A DNA stretch of 52,500 bases from the NCBI RefSeq assembly GCF_003614185.1, contig NZ_KZ987724.1, positions 4,357,482 to 4,409,981 of the forward strand. The letters run 5' to 3'. Position numbers and translations under genes: made by a program. Shown here one piece after another: positions 19,587 to 28,025 of the stretch. The notes beneath the pieces are model-generated. The model saw only the letters and a program-made list of their open reading frames with translations, searched no databases and was not told where the DNA came from. The number at the start of each line of letters is the position of its first letter. Position 1 is the first letter of the stretch. The DNA is from Paenibacillus aceti. GTDB taxonomy: Bacteria > Bacillota > Bacilli > Paenibacillales > Paenibacillaceae.

Positions 19587-20105
19587 TTAACTGTTATCCG
19601 TTCCGTTATCCTCAGGGAGTCCGCGAAATACCATGCAATAATAAGGCTTGGAGATACCGCCGGGCGTCATCTTCTCATACAGGTCGGTAATCACGAAGCC
19701 GGATTTCTGATAGGCGCGGATGGCCCGCTTATTCCAGGTCAGCACCTCAAGATCCACTTCATTATCAGGCTTGCGCCGGAGCGCCTCCTCCACGATGGCG
19801 ATCACAAAGGCTTTCCCGTAGCCATGACCGCATAAATCTGGCCGCATCCCGACTCCAATACGTGTGACTCCTTTGAGTGGGAAGTATTGAGCGAAGCCAG
19901 CGAGCTCGCCGTTCTCATCCAATAGGGAGGCGTATTGCTCGGCACGAAGCGTAGGATTGCCGAATTCTACATCAAGCGCTTTCATCTGCTCCCAAGGGAG
20001 CCAGCTATATACATCATAGGGAGAGTCGTAACGCCATGTACAGATATCTGCACCATGGTCTTCATCCATAGGTACGATTCGAAATTTTGGAATATACTTT
20101 TCCAT
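19587..20105 (-). CDS. GNAT family N-acetyltransferase
   Basis: A 172-residue GCN5-type acetyltransferase. The acetyl-CoA pyrophosphate loop is in GVGMRPDLCGHGYGKAF (motif A), and motif B is LTWNKRAIRAYQKSGFVITD. The substrate cannot be inferred. AAGGAGGCG lies before the ATG. Nothing in the neighbourhood links it to a pathway. Confidence 0.88.
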   Translation of the reverse strand: MEKYIPKFRIVPMDEDHGADICTWRYDSPYDVYSWLPWEQMKALDVEFGNPTLRAEQYASLLDENGELAGFAQYFPLKGVTRIGVGMRPDLCGHGYGKAFVIAIVEEALRRKPDNEVDLEVLTWNKRAIRAYQKSGFVITDLYEKMTPGGISKPYYCMVFRGLPEDNGTDNS

Positions 20106-20253
20106 ATTTACGCCTCCTTGCTTATTCCGTGATCGGATGCCTATCTATACCTTACCTTTTTAAACTCACTCTAACGGGAATTTCCTTCCTTGTAAAGGTG
20201 TTATGGTAATTTTTGAACAATTTGCTTATTTGGGATGCTTCCGGGATTGGAGA

Positions 20254-20290
20254 TAAAAAAAGCAATTGATCCCCTCCCGGAATCAATTGC
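20254..20290 (-). terminator. Terminator of the first NlpC/P60 gene
   Basis: On the minus strand GCAATTGATTCC...GGATCAATTGC is followed by TTTTTTT. Confidence 0.9.
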
Positions 20291-20354
20291 ATATTCTATA
20301 ATATAAATGATGATGAATGAATGAAATGAAAGTTAAATGGTTTAACGCTGGAGA

Positions 20355-20822
20355 TTAAGCTTGTGCATACAATGAATAGCTGTTTTGGTTAAGAACTCGT
20401 TTGGCGCCGACATAGCGCGCCTTGTAATAGCTGTTGTTCAGGCTATCGATCCTTACGCCCTTGGATGAGGATGAATGAGCGAATTCACCATTGCCAAGGT
20501 AGATGCCAACATGAGAGACGCCTTTGCCCGTCGTATTAAAGAAGACGAGATCGCCTGGCTTCAGCTCGCTCTTGCTTACGGCAGAGCCTTGCTTGAATTG
20601 GTCTGTAGACACACGGGGCAGATTTACGCCCATTTTCTGATATACATACTTAGTGAAGCCTGAGCAATCGAAGCCGCTTGTACTGATTCCGCCGGTTCTA
20701 TAAGGTGTACCGTACACGGAGTCAACAACACTGGTTAAGGTGGTGCTTGCAAAAGCACTGCCGGATTGCATTGTGAAGAAGATCGCCAAACTTGCGGCGG
20801 CTGCCATGATCGTTTTTCTCAA
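20355..20822 (-). CDS. Secreted NlpC/P60 (C40) cell-wall endopeptidase, copy 1
   Basis: A 155-residue secreted hydrolase: signal peptide ending SAFAS (cleavage near residue 25), then a lone C40 domain with Cys53 in GFDCSGF, His104 in GVSHVGIYLG and His116 as the third residue. Such enzymes cut gamma-D-Glu-diaminopimelate bonds in peptidoglycan. The TTG start lies eight bases after GGAAGGAG. A c-di-AMP riboswitch lies immediately upstream, and the paralogue at 21191-21682 has the same length, start codon, catalytic positions and leader, so the pair arose by tandem duplication of gene plus leader. No cell-wall-binding repeats are present. Confidence 0.93.
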   Translation of the reverse strand: MRKTIMAAAASLAIFFTMQSGSAFASTTLTSVVDSVYGTPYRTGGISTSGFDCSGFTKYVYQKMGVNLPRVSTDQFKQGSAVSKSELKPGDLVFFNTTGKGVSHVGIYLGNGEFAHSSSSKGVRIDSLNNSYYKARYVGAKRVLNQNSYSLYAQA

Positions 20823-20840
20823 GATGTAAACTCCTTCCAA

Positions 20841-20960
20841 GGCCTGCGAGGTTAGCTTGTGGATTCGGTTGAAGGTTCCCTATGGCGCATATCAGCCGCC
20901 AATTCACCCTGAATGGTTCCCCCGTTTCCCGGGTGCTGAGGAATTCGGCTGTTCTAAGTT
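20841..20960 (-). promoter_or_regulatory. c-di-AMP riboswitch (ydaO-yuaA), copy 1
   Basis: Read on the minus strand the leader has the conserved ydaO blocks: GCCGAATTCC, GGGGGAACCA, GGGTGAATTG, ATAGGGAACC, AACCGAATCC and AGCTAACCTCGCAGGC, in that order. The last block ends only a few bases before the Shine-Dalgarno GGAAGGAG, and there is no terminator between, so control is probably at translation. c-di-AMP riboswitches are generally OFF switches and commonly control wall hydrolases and K+ transport. Boundaries are approximate. Confidence 0.88.
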
Positions 20961-20994
20961 GCTGCACCCATTAGTTAAGATAGTTACAATAAAG

Positions 20995-21011
20995 ATTACA
21001 AACTTGTTACT
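20995..21011 (-). promoter_or_regulatory. WalR-like direct repeat, copy 1
   Basis: On the minus strand AGTAAC-N5-TGTAAT matches the WalR/YycF box TGTWAH-N5-TGTWAH with one mismatch in the first half. The same element with the same spacing precedes the second hydrolase. Confidence 0.45.
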
Positions 21012-21047
21012 ATTACATTGGTCATTCTACCAGAGCTGACCGGCTTT

Positions 21048-21062
21048 GACAAGCTTGTCGAA
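21048..21062. promoter_or_regulatory. Palindrome with overlapping Spo0A-box match
   Basis: GACAAGCTTGTC (21048-21059) is a perfect 12-bp palindrome; TTGTCGAA at its right side is an exact Spo0A-box octamer. It lies about 35 bases upstream of the WalR-like site. Confidence 0.3.
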
Positions 21063-21135
21063 AGATTTGGTAGAGAAGTCTATGTTTAAAACCAGGTCTT
21101 AATAGGCATAATGGTCTAGCTACACTCGGACAATA

Positions 21136-21178
21136 AGAAAATCCGCGGTTATGATTTCGATTGAAATCGCCGCGGATT
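21136..21178 (-). terminator. Terminator of the second NlpC/P60 gene
   Basis: AATCCGCGG...GATTTC pairs with GAAATC...CCGCGGATT, then TTCTT on the minus strand. Confidence 0.8.
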
Positions 21179-21190
21179 CAGCAGTCGTTA

Positions 21191-21682
21191 TTATTCTACA
21201 TCGTCGTGATCGGTAACATCTTCGGTAACTTCTTCGTATTTGTCAGAGCTCATTACACGCTTAGCTCCCACGTAACGATCTACATAATATTTCTCGCTTA
21301 ATTTGCTAATGACTACACCTTTGGAAGAAGAGGCGTGTGCGAACTTGCCATCACCTACATAGACACCAACATGGGATACGCCCTTGCCTGAAGTGTTGAA
21401 GAACACCAGGTCGCCAGCGATCAGATTGTCTTTGTCTACGGCTTCGCCCATCTTGTATTGGGAGCTTGATTGGTGAGGAAGCTTAACTCCCATCTTGGAG
21501 AATACGTACATTGTAAATCCCGAGCAGTCAAACCCAGAAGTCGATGTACCACCGGACACGTATTTCGTACCTAACGCTCCATCAACAGCAGATTCCAACT
21601 TAGAGTCCGCGAAAGCGCTACCAGTTCCGATGGAGAAAAGTAAAGCAACACCAAGAGCTAATGTAGTTATCTGCTTTTTCAA
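21191..21682 (-). CDS. Secreted NlpC/P60 (C40) cell-wall endopeptidase, copy 2
   Basis: A 163-residue paralogue of the downstream hydrolase with signal peptide to SAFAD, Cys53 (GFDCSGF), His104 (GVSHVGVYVG) and His116. It ends in an acidic tail (EEVTEDVTDHDDVE) that copy 1 lacks, which may alter wall retention. The TTG start follows GGAAGGAG by eight bases. Between the two copies lie its own terminator and the promoter of copy 1, so the units are transcribed separately. Confidence 0.93.
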   Translation of the reverse strand: MKKQITTLALGVALLFSIGTGSAFADSKLESAVDGALGTKYVSGGTSTSGFDCSGFTMYVFSKMGVKLPHQSSSQYKMGEAVDKDNLIAGDLVFFNTSGKGVSHVGVYVGDGKFAHASSSKGVVISKLSEKYYVDRYVGAKRVMSSDKYEEVTEDVTDHDDVE

Positions 21683-21701
21683 GAAAATACTCCTTCCGAT
21701 T

Positions 21702-21815
21702 GCCTACGAGGTTAGCTTAAGGATTCGGTTGAAGGTCCCCTATGATCCCTCTCTAGCGAGATCAATTCACCCAAAGTGGTTCCCCCGTTCCCCTTCAAGG
21801 GAATTCGGCCATGAT
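21702..21815 (-). promoter_or_regulatory. c-di-AMP riboswitch (ydaO-yuaA), copy 2
   Basis: Minus-strand blocks GGCCGAATTCC, GGGGGAACCA, GGGTGAATTG, ATAGGGGACC, AACCGAATCC and AGCTAACCTCGTAGGC match the ydaO consensus and the first copy; the variable P-stems between blocks differ, as expected for two functional duplicates. No terminator separates it from the start of the gene. Confidence 0.88.
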
Positions 21816-21880
21816 TTCATAAAATAATTGTTATAATTACACTTGCTATTGCTATTACTTGACTAATTATGACAATAATA

Positions 21881-21897
21881 ATTACAAAACTGTTACT
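21881..21897 (-). promoter_or_regulatory. WalR-like direct repeat, copy 2
   Basis: AGTAAC-N5-TGTAAT on the minus strand, the same as in front of copy 1; flanking sequence is also partly conserved between the two promoters. Confidence 0.45.
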
Positions 21898-21978
21898 GAA
21901 TTTGTGCTGTTGTTATTGTAACAAGATAAGTATATTTTGGCAATGCCTAATTCACAAGATTCAGAGAGAAAAATGCAG

Positions 21979-22006
21979 AAAAAGGCCCCCGTTTTTGGCG
22001 GAAGCC
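21979..22006 (-). terminator. Terminator of the membrane-protein gene
   Basis: On the minus strand GGCTTCCGCC and GGGGGCC pair imperfectly around AAAAAC, followed by TTTTT. Confidence 0.6.
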
Positions 22007-22040
22007 TTGTCGTATAAGGGATTGCAGTGGTGAAAAAAAT

Positions 22041-22874
22041 TTAACCTTTCTGTGACTTCATTTCCCATAATTGAAATTGAGAGGTTACTTCCCAAACTCG
22101 GAAGAAACTCCGTATGAAAGGATAGCTTTGCTGCAGGATGAGAGCCAGGATTCCGGTCCAGATCCATGACACAGAGCCGAAGATAAGGAACAGTGCGAGT
22201 ACGATCCCGCCGAGAATGAGAGAGATTGCAGCCCCTTGGAGCATATATCGGATGCCTATTAATATAGAGCTCCATACCCCCCGTTTGAAGAGATATCCGA
22301 ATTGTGCGAACAGAAGGCACTGGTCTATGAACCAGCAATAGAGAAGCCACGCGAGCAAATAGGCGGATATTCTAACGATTATCGATATCTGGATAGCCCC
22401 GGAATGCAATAAGTATGGTAACAGGCTCTGTATATGAGGGAGAACCCAGTATAAAGGAAGACTGATCAATATTAGCTCAATGAACAGGAAGATGGAGACG
22501 GGCTTCCAGAATTCCCTCATTCCGCGGAATAGGGGGAGCCCGCTCTTGCGTTCTTCTTTTGGCGTCAGACCATACAGGATACCCGCTTGAAGCAGGGGCG
22601 TGATGAGCAGCCGGATCAGCGTCATGCCCAGCAGCAACCATAAATAGAAGCGAAAATCCGCGCCATGCTTCAATTCATATTGCCCCTCCAGCAGGAATAG
22701 GGGCTGGCTAAGCGGGTTAGGCGGAGGGTCCGGGTATCTGACCAGAACCTCCATCACTACCGAATTCACAAGCCTATATAAAAATAGTCCCCAGAGCAGC
22801 TGATACAGAAACAGAATGATGATAGAGGGAAGCTGTTTTTTTACAAGGCTCCAACCACTACGTATATAGATCAT
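22041..22874 (-). CDS. Integral membrane protein of unknown function
   Basis: A 277-residue protein with about six hydrophobic segments (for example LPSIIILFLYQLLWGLFLYRL near the start, SIFLFIELILISLPLYWVL, and GAAISLILGGIVLALFLIFG). I do not recognise catalytic motifs; the overall look is of the small group of DUF-type multi-helix proteins found in Paenibacillus. ATG 22874 follows GAGGGGGAAAAGT; an upstream start at 22931 would run through a tandem repeat. It lies 79 bases after the M1 peptidase gene on the same strand and may share its transcript. Confidence 0.75.
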   Translation of the reverse strand: MIYIRSGWSLVKKQLPSIIILFLYQLLWGLFLYRLVNSVVMEVLVRYPDPPPNPLSQPLFLLEGQYELKHGADFRFYLWLLLGMTLIRLLITPLLQAGILYGLTPKEERKSGLPLFRGMREFWKPVSIFLFIELILISLPLYWVLPHIQSLLPYLLHSGAIQISIIVRISAYLLAWLLYCWFIDQCLLFAQFGYLFKRGVWSSILIGIRYMLQGAAISLILGGIVLALFLIFGSVSWIWTGILALILQQSYPFIRSFFRVWEVTSQFQLWEMKSQKG

Positions 22875-22887
22875 ACTTTTCCCCCTC

Positions 22888-22917
22888 AAAGTTTTGTTAT
22901 ATAAAGTTTTGTTATAT
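22888..22917. repeat. Two-copy 15-bp tandem repeat
   Basis: AAAGTTTTGTTATAT occurs twice head to tail, just upstream of the membrane-protein start. It looks like a recent slippage duplication. Confidence 0.8.
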
Positions 22918-22953
22918 ATGAAGTAGTTCAAAAAACTCTGCTGAGCTTGCCAT

Positions 22954-24954
22954 CTACCATATAAGTGAGCCGAGTACGATTTCGAGCAGCTTGACTACGG
23001 TAAGGGTGGAACGGGTACTCAGAGGCTCCTGGACTTCAGCTTTTAAATAATTGTTGATATGCTTATTCTCCAAGGCGAGGGTATACTCGGGATCGATTTG
23101 TACCCAATCCACAGGAGCTTTATATTGGACCTTAATCTGCAAGGTATCGTTATCCACATTCCAGTCCTTCCGTAAGGAATGACCGTCTTTGAAGGTAAGT
23201 AGTATCGTGATTTTAGGGTAGTTAGCCCCTTTGCGATGGATGTCGACGACTGATTCATAGGCCGCTCCTTCGCTTGAAGCTACAGGATGGACCTGAATGC
23301 GATCTACTGAGAAATCGGCCATTTGGTCACTATATACATATTGATTGAAGTATTCCTTCCATGACCGCCCGGTTACTTGCTCAACGACCCGCTGAAAATC
23401 TGTGGTTGTGGGATGCTTGAAGCGATACTTCAAACTATAGCTGTACATAATCCGCCGCATCGTCTTGGCGCCTACTTGCTTCTCGATATCGATCAGGACC
23501 AGCTTGCCTCTATAATAGGCATTCTGTGCATATGCATCGCTAGATCCATATTTCCAGGCGGGCTGGGTTAGCGAGGCAGGAGAAGTAATGATCGATGCCT
23601 GAACCGGAAGCGGCGGGTTAATGGTGAATTCCTGCGCCATCAGCTTATCTTCGGCATAAGAGGCGAATCCTTCATCCAGCCAGGCTTCCTCGAATTCATT
23701 GCTAGCGATCATGCCGTAGAAATATTGGTGAGCAATCTCATGAATAATCGTGCGCTCCAGCTCATTATAATCAGGCGAATCGCTCTTGGCTCCGAAGGAA
23801 GTAACCAGCGTCGGATACTCCATGCCACCTGCGCCGTTTGCGTCAGCGGGAGGCACGACAATAGATAATGTAGAGTAAGGATAACGTCCATACCATTTAC
23901 TGAAGTTCGCCAGGGCTACCTTGGCGGCATAGAAATAGCGTTCCTTCAAATCTTTATGGAGCGGGTCAAGGTATAGCTTGATTCTCACACCGGGGACCGT
24001 GTCGGAGGAGAAGGGCTCCTCGGCGTAGATGAAATTGGGTGAAGCTGCCCAGGCAAAGTCATGTACGTCGTCTGCATAGTAATGTACGAGCTTGCGTCCA
24101 TTCTGGTCGCGGGTGGATTTGGTTGGGAAGCCGGTAGCGGCGACCGTATAGTCCTCCGGCACATCGATCATGACGCTATATATACCGAAGTCGGAATAGA
24201 ATTCCGAGCTGCCGTGATATTGATGCAGATTCCAGCCTTCTGTGGCTCGTCCCCTTGTGCCAGCAGGCTCGTACACGCTCAGCTTGGGGAACCATTGCCC
24301 CGCCATGACGAAATCACCGGCTTTACCCATGCGAGCGAATACCTTAGGTAGCTTCACCGTGAATTTAATCTTCAAGGTTACGGTCTCTCCACTATGAACA
24401 GAGATCGGCAGGCGTACTCTGGCGAGCGTTCTGTCCTTGGGATTGCCGTCATCCGGCTGGATATATTGAACGCGATGCAGCAGGGAGATACCATCGGTTG
24501 TCCGAATTTCAGTCAACTCCATAGCTCCCCAGCCATCCTTAGGCATCGCATCACTGCGCAGCTTGCCCCCTGATTCCTTCATAAATGTAGTCTCACTGGA
24601 CTCGAAGGCATTCGGATATAAATGAAGGTAGAGCTCGTTGACCGCTTTTTTGCCGGGATGCGTCCATGTTAATGTCTCCGATCCTGACAGCGTACCTTCC
24701 TGCTCGTCTAGCTTAACGTTGATATGATATTCAGTTATCCGGTTGCTAAGCACCTCTGCGGTTGGCTGCTGAATGCTCTCGCTTTGCGGCGCGGAGGATG
24801 CATGCTCAATTCCGGATATTTGCCCGGGCTTGGTCTTTTCCGAGACGGAGGAGACCGGGGTGACCGCGGTTTGTTGATAGTAATACCGGACTGTTCCGGC
24901 GATGAGGCATAGGGCTACGAAAGAAAGGCCAAAGGTCAAAATTCTTCGGATCAT
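22954..24954 (-). CDS. M1 family metallopeptidase, membrane anchored
   Basis: An aminopeptidase-like zinc protein of 666 residues. An N-terminal hydrophobic segment (ILTFGLSFVALCLIAGTV) acts as signal anchor and is followed by a Ser/Pro/Gln-rich linker. The M1 beta-saddle domain leads into the catalytic domain with GGMEYP (the GxMEN variant), zinc ligands His405 and His409 in HEIAH, and Glu428 in WLDEGFASYAED at the correct 18-residue distance. A C-terminal hydrophobic stretch (VVKLLEIVLGSLIW) could add a second membrane contact. ATG 24954 follows GGGAGG by about eight bases. It likely acts outside the membrane; substrate unknown. Confidence 0.9.
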   Translation of the reverse strand: MIRRILTFGLSFVALCLIAGTVRYYYQQTAVTPVSSVSEKTKPGQISGIEHASSAPQSESIQQPTAEVLSNRITEYHINVKLDEQEGTLSGSETLTWTHPGKKAVNELYLHLYPNAFESSETTFMKESGGKLRSDAMPKDGWGAMELTEIRTTDGISLLHRVQYIQPDDGNPKDRTLARVRLPISVHSGETVTLKIKFTVKLPKVFARMGKAGDFVMAGQWFPKLSVYEPAGTRGRATEGWNLHQYHGSSEFYSDFGIYSVMIDVPEDYTVAATGFPTKSTRDQNGRKLVHYYADDVHDFAWAASPNFIYAEEPFSSDTVPGVRIKLYLDPLHKDLKERYFYAAKVALANFSKWYGRYPYSTLSIVVPPADANGAGGMEYPTLVTSFGAKSDSPDYNELERTIIHEIAHQYFYGMIASNEFEEAWLDEGFASYAEDKLMAQEFTINPPLPVQASIITSPASLTQPAWKYGSSDAYAQNAYYRGKLVLIDIEKQVGAKTMRRIMYSYSLKYRFKHPTTTDFQRVVEQVTGRSWKEYFNQYVYSDQMADFSVDRIQVHPVASSEGAAYESVVDIHRKGANYPKITILLTFKDGHSLRKDWNVDNDTLQIKVQYKAPVDWVQIDPEYTLALENKHINNYLKAEVQEPLSTRSTLTVVKLLEIVLGSLIW

Positions 24955-25125
24955 ACAATGGATACCTCCCGTTGACAAGCATCTACAGCATGTATATGTT
25001 TGCATTTGGGAGATTATTAGCTAAAATTAAATTAAAGTGAAGAAGCCATTCTTACTGCATCTTGGCGGCGGTGTTCGCTTTTGACATAACCGAGCATGAA
25101 CGAATATGGGGAATTGGAGGATATC

Positions 25126-25638
25126 ATGGATCAATCACAAAAGACGGGTAAGAAGATTTTCTCCCTGAATATTATTAGCAATGAAGATAAGAGCAAGCAC
25201 AAAGGCTTCGGGGCCGGTTCCATCGATCTGAACAGTATGTCGCCAGTCATCATTGATGGAGATGAGACGTATATCGATATCGGAGCCATGCATGCGAAGA
25301 GCAAGGTAGAGCGGGGCATTAAATTCTCGACGAATCGGGAGGATGTGCCGAATGGACGTCAGGTATGGATCGTCTGGGTGGCGGTAGACCGGACGGCGGA
25401 AGGGCAATTCTATGGCGGGATGACGGCCTGTGAGATGCTCATCGATAAGGAAGCACGCCGCGGCTGGAAGATTCTTGCCGACCATGTCAACAAGATGGAC
25501 TATGCTTTGAAGCGGAGAGTCATTCTGGACGGTCTGTCGGCTGAACATAAGGCTGCGCTTAAGCAATTGCTGGTAGAGACGAATGCCGAGTGGTGGGAGA
25601 AAACTCCGGAAGAGCTGAAGGCTGAGCTGGAGGCATAG
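25126..25638 (+). CDS. ywhD: YwhD family protein
   Basis: A 170-residue cytoplasmic protein matching the Bacillus YwhD family: FSLNIISNEDKSKHKGFGAGSIDL, then VERGIKF...VPNGRQVWIVWVAVDR and AEWWEKTPEEL near the end. Function is unknown. ATG 25126 follows GGAGG; a longer frame from 25096 has no good site. In B. subtilis ywhD lies beside pbpG and speE; here the metal-efflux operon separates them, which suggests a later insertion or local reshuffling. Confidence 0.88.
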   Translation: MDQSQKTGKKIFSLNIISNEDKSKHKGFGAGSIDLNSMSPVIIDGDETYIDIGAMHAKSKVERGIKFSTNREDVPNGRQVWIVWVAVDRTAEGQFYGGMTACEMLIDKEARRGWKILADHVNKMDYALKRRVILDGLSAEHKAALKQLLVETNAEWWEKTPEELKAELEA

Positions 25639-25668
25639 AAGTACCTAACCTCTATATTTTGAAAATAA

Positions 25669-25723
25669 AGCACCCCATAGAGACAGATGTTGGCGCGGGC
25701 CAGTATCTATTCTATGGGGTGCT
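25669..25723. terminator. Long bidirectional terminator between ywhD and cadA-like gene
   Basis: AGCACCCCATAGA pairs with TCTATGGGGTGCT and an inner stem AGATGTTGGC/GCCAGTATCT extends the structure; TTTATTTT follows on the minus strand. Confidence 0.8.
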
Positions 25724-25736
25724 ATTTGGATCTAGC

Positions 25737-28025
25737 TTATTCGTCTTTGCCGAGCAGGACGGTGAGTCCCAGCAGAGTCACGACGATAGTAGCTCCCATA
25801 TCCGACATAACGGCGATCCAGAGCGTCAGCCATCCCGGTATGGTCAGCAAGAGAGCGATCAACTTCAAGGTCAGGGAAATGCCGATATTCCATTTAATGA
25901 CCTGGCTGGCCTGTCTTGCAATCTTAATGGCGTTAGGCAATTTGCCGAGATGGTCCTGCATCAGCACGATATCTGCGGTCTCTACCGCGCTATCTGTCCC
26001 TTTGCCCATGGCGATGCCTAATTGAGCAGCGGCCAATGCTGGCGCGTCATTGATGCCGTCACCGACCATAGCGACGTTCCAGCGTCCGGCCATTTCCTTC
26101 ACCTGCTGTACCTTCTGCTCAGGCAGCAGCCCGGCATGCCAATCGGTGACACCCGTCCTCTGAGCCACTGACCGGGCCGAGAAGGAATGGTCTCCAGTCA
26201 GCATGACCGTGTGCTCAATTCCGTAGCGGTGCAGCTTGGCGATAACATCAGCACTCTCCGGTCGGAGTTGATCGGCAAGTCCGAACATACCGAGCACCTG
26301 GCTCTGTCCAGCGACGATGACGACCGTTAGCCCTTCTTGCTTGAGCTCCTTCAGCTCGGCTTGAACCTGGCTGCGGGTCTGTTCGCTTATGGTGATCTGT
26401 TCCAGTATTTCCTCACTGCCGGCCCAATAGCGGGCGCCCTCGATGTCTGCCGCAAGTCCGACTCCTGGAAGGGTAATCAGCCCGGTGACAGAAGGGAGGC
26501 TGGCCTTCTCGATGCCTTGAGCAGCTACTTTGCGCACGATGGCTTCCGCGAGCGGATGCAGGGATCCGGCCTCAAGGGCGCCAGCGATGGCGTGGAAGCG
26601 TTCCGGTTCATATACGACTTCACGGATGACAGCCGGTCGGCCTTCGGTTAGAGTCCCGGTCTTATCGAAGGCGATCGCATTGATCTTACCGAGTTGCTCC
26701 AGATGCACGCCGCCTTTGACGAGCACACCATTCCGGGCGCTTCTTGTCATCCCGCTGACGAGAGCGATTGGAGACGAGAGTACGAGCGCACATGGACAGC
26801 CGACGATCAGGATCGCCAAGCCCTCATAGACCCATTTCATCCAAGGCTGACCAAGCAGTAATGGAGGAATAAGTACGACGAGTGCAGCGATGATCATAAT
26901 GGCTGGGGTGTAGTATTTGGCAAATTTATCGATGAATAATTCAGTAGGTGTCTTCGTATCTTGAGCTTCCTGTACCAGATGCATGATCTTGGCCAAGGAA
27001 GAATCCTCATATGCTTTAGTAATCGTAATCTTCAACAAGCCTTCGCTATTCACGCTGCCGCCGAATACATTCGCACCTGGCTTCTTCGATACAGGTATCG
27101 ATTCACCTGTAATTGCCGCTTCGTTCACAGCGCTATGCCCTTCAAGAACTGTACCATCAGATGGGATCTTCTCTCCGGGACGAACCAGCACGACATCACC
27201 GACCTGTAAACTGGCGATCGGAACGATGACCTCTTCACTTCCGCGAATCAGAACCGCTTGCTTCGGTGCGGCATCCAGCAATGCCTCCATGGATTTGCGC
27301 GCTCGGCTCATGCCGTAGCCTTCCAGAATTTCATTTAGGCCGAACAGAATCGCAACCAGGGTCGCTTCCTTCCACTCACCGATAATGACGGCGCCGACCA
27401 GAGCAACAGTCATTAGCGTATCCATATTGAATCTAAAGCGCGTTAAGTTACGAAGTCCGCGCAGGAAGGTTGGATAACCACTGAGCACGATGGCGACCAG
27501 GTACATGCCCACCAGGACGCTCTTTGGTAGAATACTGCCTAATGCGAAGGTCAAAATATAGATAACTGCCGAAGTACCCAGGAACCATTTCTCTCGCTGA
27601 CTCTCGCCATGGCTGTGACCGTGACTGTGGTCATGTCCGTGGCTATGGCCGTGATCATGACTATGTCCATGGTTATGATCTCCGGCGTGGTCATGATCAT
27701 GTGAATGGGTATGTCCATGACCAGGATTGCCAGTTATTCCGGCATCTAAGGCACTGGAAGCCTCGGCTTCAGCCCTGCTTGTTTCCGGATGGATCAGGGA
27801 AGCACCGTCACTCTTCAGAATTTTCTCTACCTTATTGAGGTTAATCCCCGGCCTCATGACCAGGCGTCCGCTATTGTACATCAGAGTAGCATCATGCCCA
27901 TGTTCAAGCTTGCGGATTTGGTCTTGCATCTCGCGGGCACAGTTGGCACAGGATAAACCTTGAACTCGATATTCGACTTTTGGCTCAGAAGCGAGTGCTT
28001 CCTGACGTTCATTAGCTCTACTCAT
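25737..28025 (-). CDS. cadA: Heavy-metal-translocating P-type ATPase (Zn/Cd/Co type)
   Basis: A P1B ATPase of 762 residues. The N-terminus has one HMA-type domain with GLSCANC and then a long His/Asp/Gly-rich segment (about residues 101-143; repeated HGHSHDH units) that should bind metal. Membrane segment 6 holds CPC (410-412), the phosphorylation site is Asp454 in DKTGT, and HP in SLHPLAEA, TGES and MVGDGINDAP mark the other catalytic parts. It exports divalent soft metals to the outside. The coding start overlaps the end of the ArsR-type regulator gene by eight bases. The CPC and the zinc-type regulator favour Zn/Cd/Co over copper. Confidence 0.95.
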   Translation of the reverse strand: MSRANERQEALASEPKVEYRVQGLSCANCAREMQDQIRKLEHGHDATLMYNSGRLVMRPGINLNKVEKILKSDGASLIHPETSRAEAEASSALDAGITGNPGHGHTHSHDHDHAGDHNHGHSHDHGHSHGHDHSHGHSHGESQREKWFLGTSAVIYILTFALGSILPKSVLVGMYLVAIVLSGYPTFLRGLRNLTRFRFNMDTLMTVALVGAVIIGEWKEATLVAILFGLNEILEGYGMSRARKSMEALLDAAPKQAVLIRGSEEVIVPIASLQVGDVVLVRPGEKIPSDGTVLEGHSAVNEAAITGESIPVSKKPGANVFGGSVNSEGLLKITITKAYEDSSLAKIMHLVQEAQDTKTPTELFIDKFAKYYTPAIMIIAALVVLIPPLLLGQPWMKWVYEGLAILIVGCPCALVLSSPIALVSGMTRSARNGVLVKGGVHLEQLGKINAIAFDKTGTLTEGRPAVIREVVYEPERFHAIAGALEAGSLHPLAEAIVRKVAAQGIEKASLPSVTGLITLPGVGLAADIEGARYWAGSEEILEQITISEQTRSQVQAELKELKQEGLTVVIVAGQSQVLGMFGLADQLRPESADVIAKLHRYGIEHTVMLTGDHSFSARSVAQRTGVTDWHAGLLPEQKVQQVKEMAGRWNVAMVGDGINDAPALAAAQLGIAMGKGTDSAVETADIVLMQDHLGKLPNAIKIARQASQVIKWNIGISLTLKLIALLLTIPGWLTLWIAVMSDMGATIVVTLLGLTVLLGKDE

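Noticed and set aside
27600-27725. Short repeats that could be mistaken for a CRISPR or tandem array
   Set aside because: They encode the His-rich metal-binding segment of the efflux ATPase in frame.
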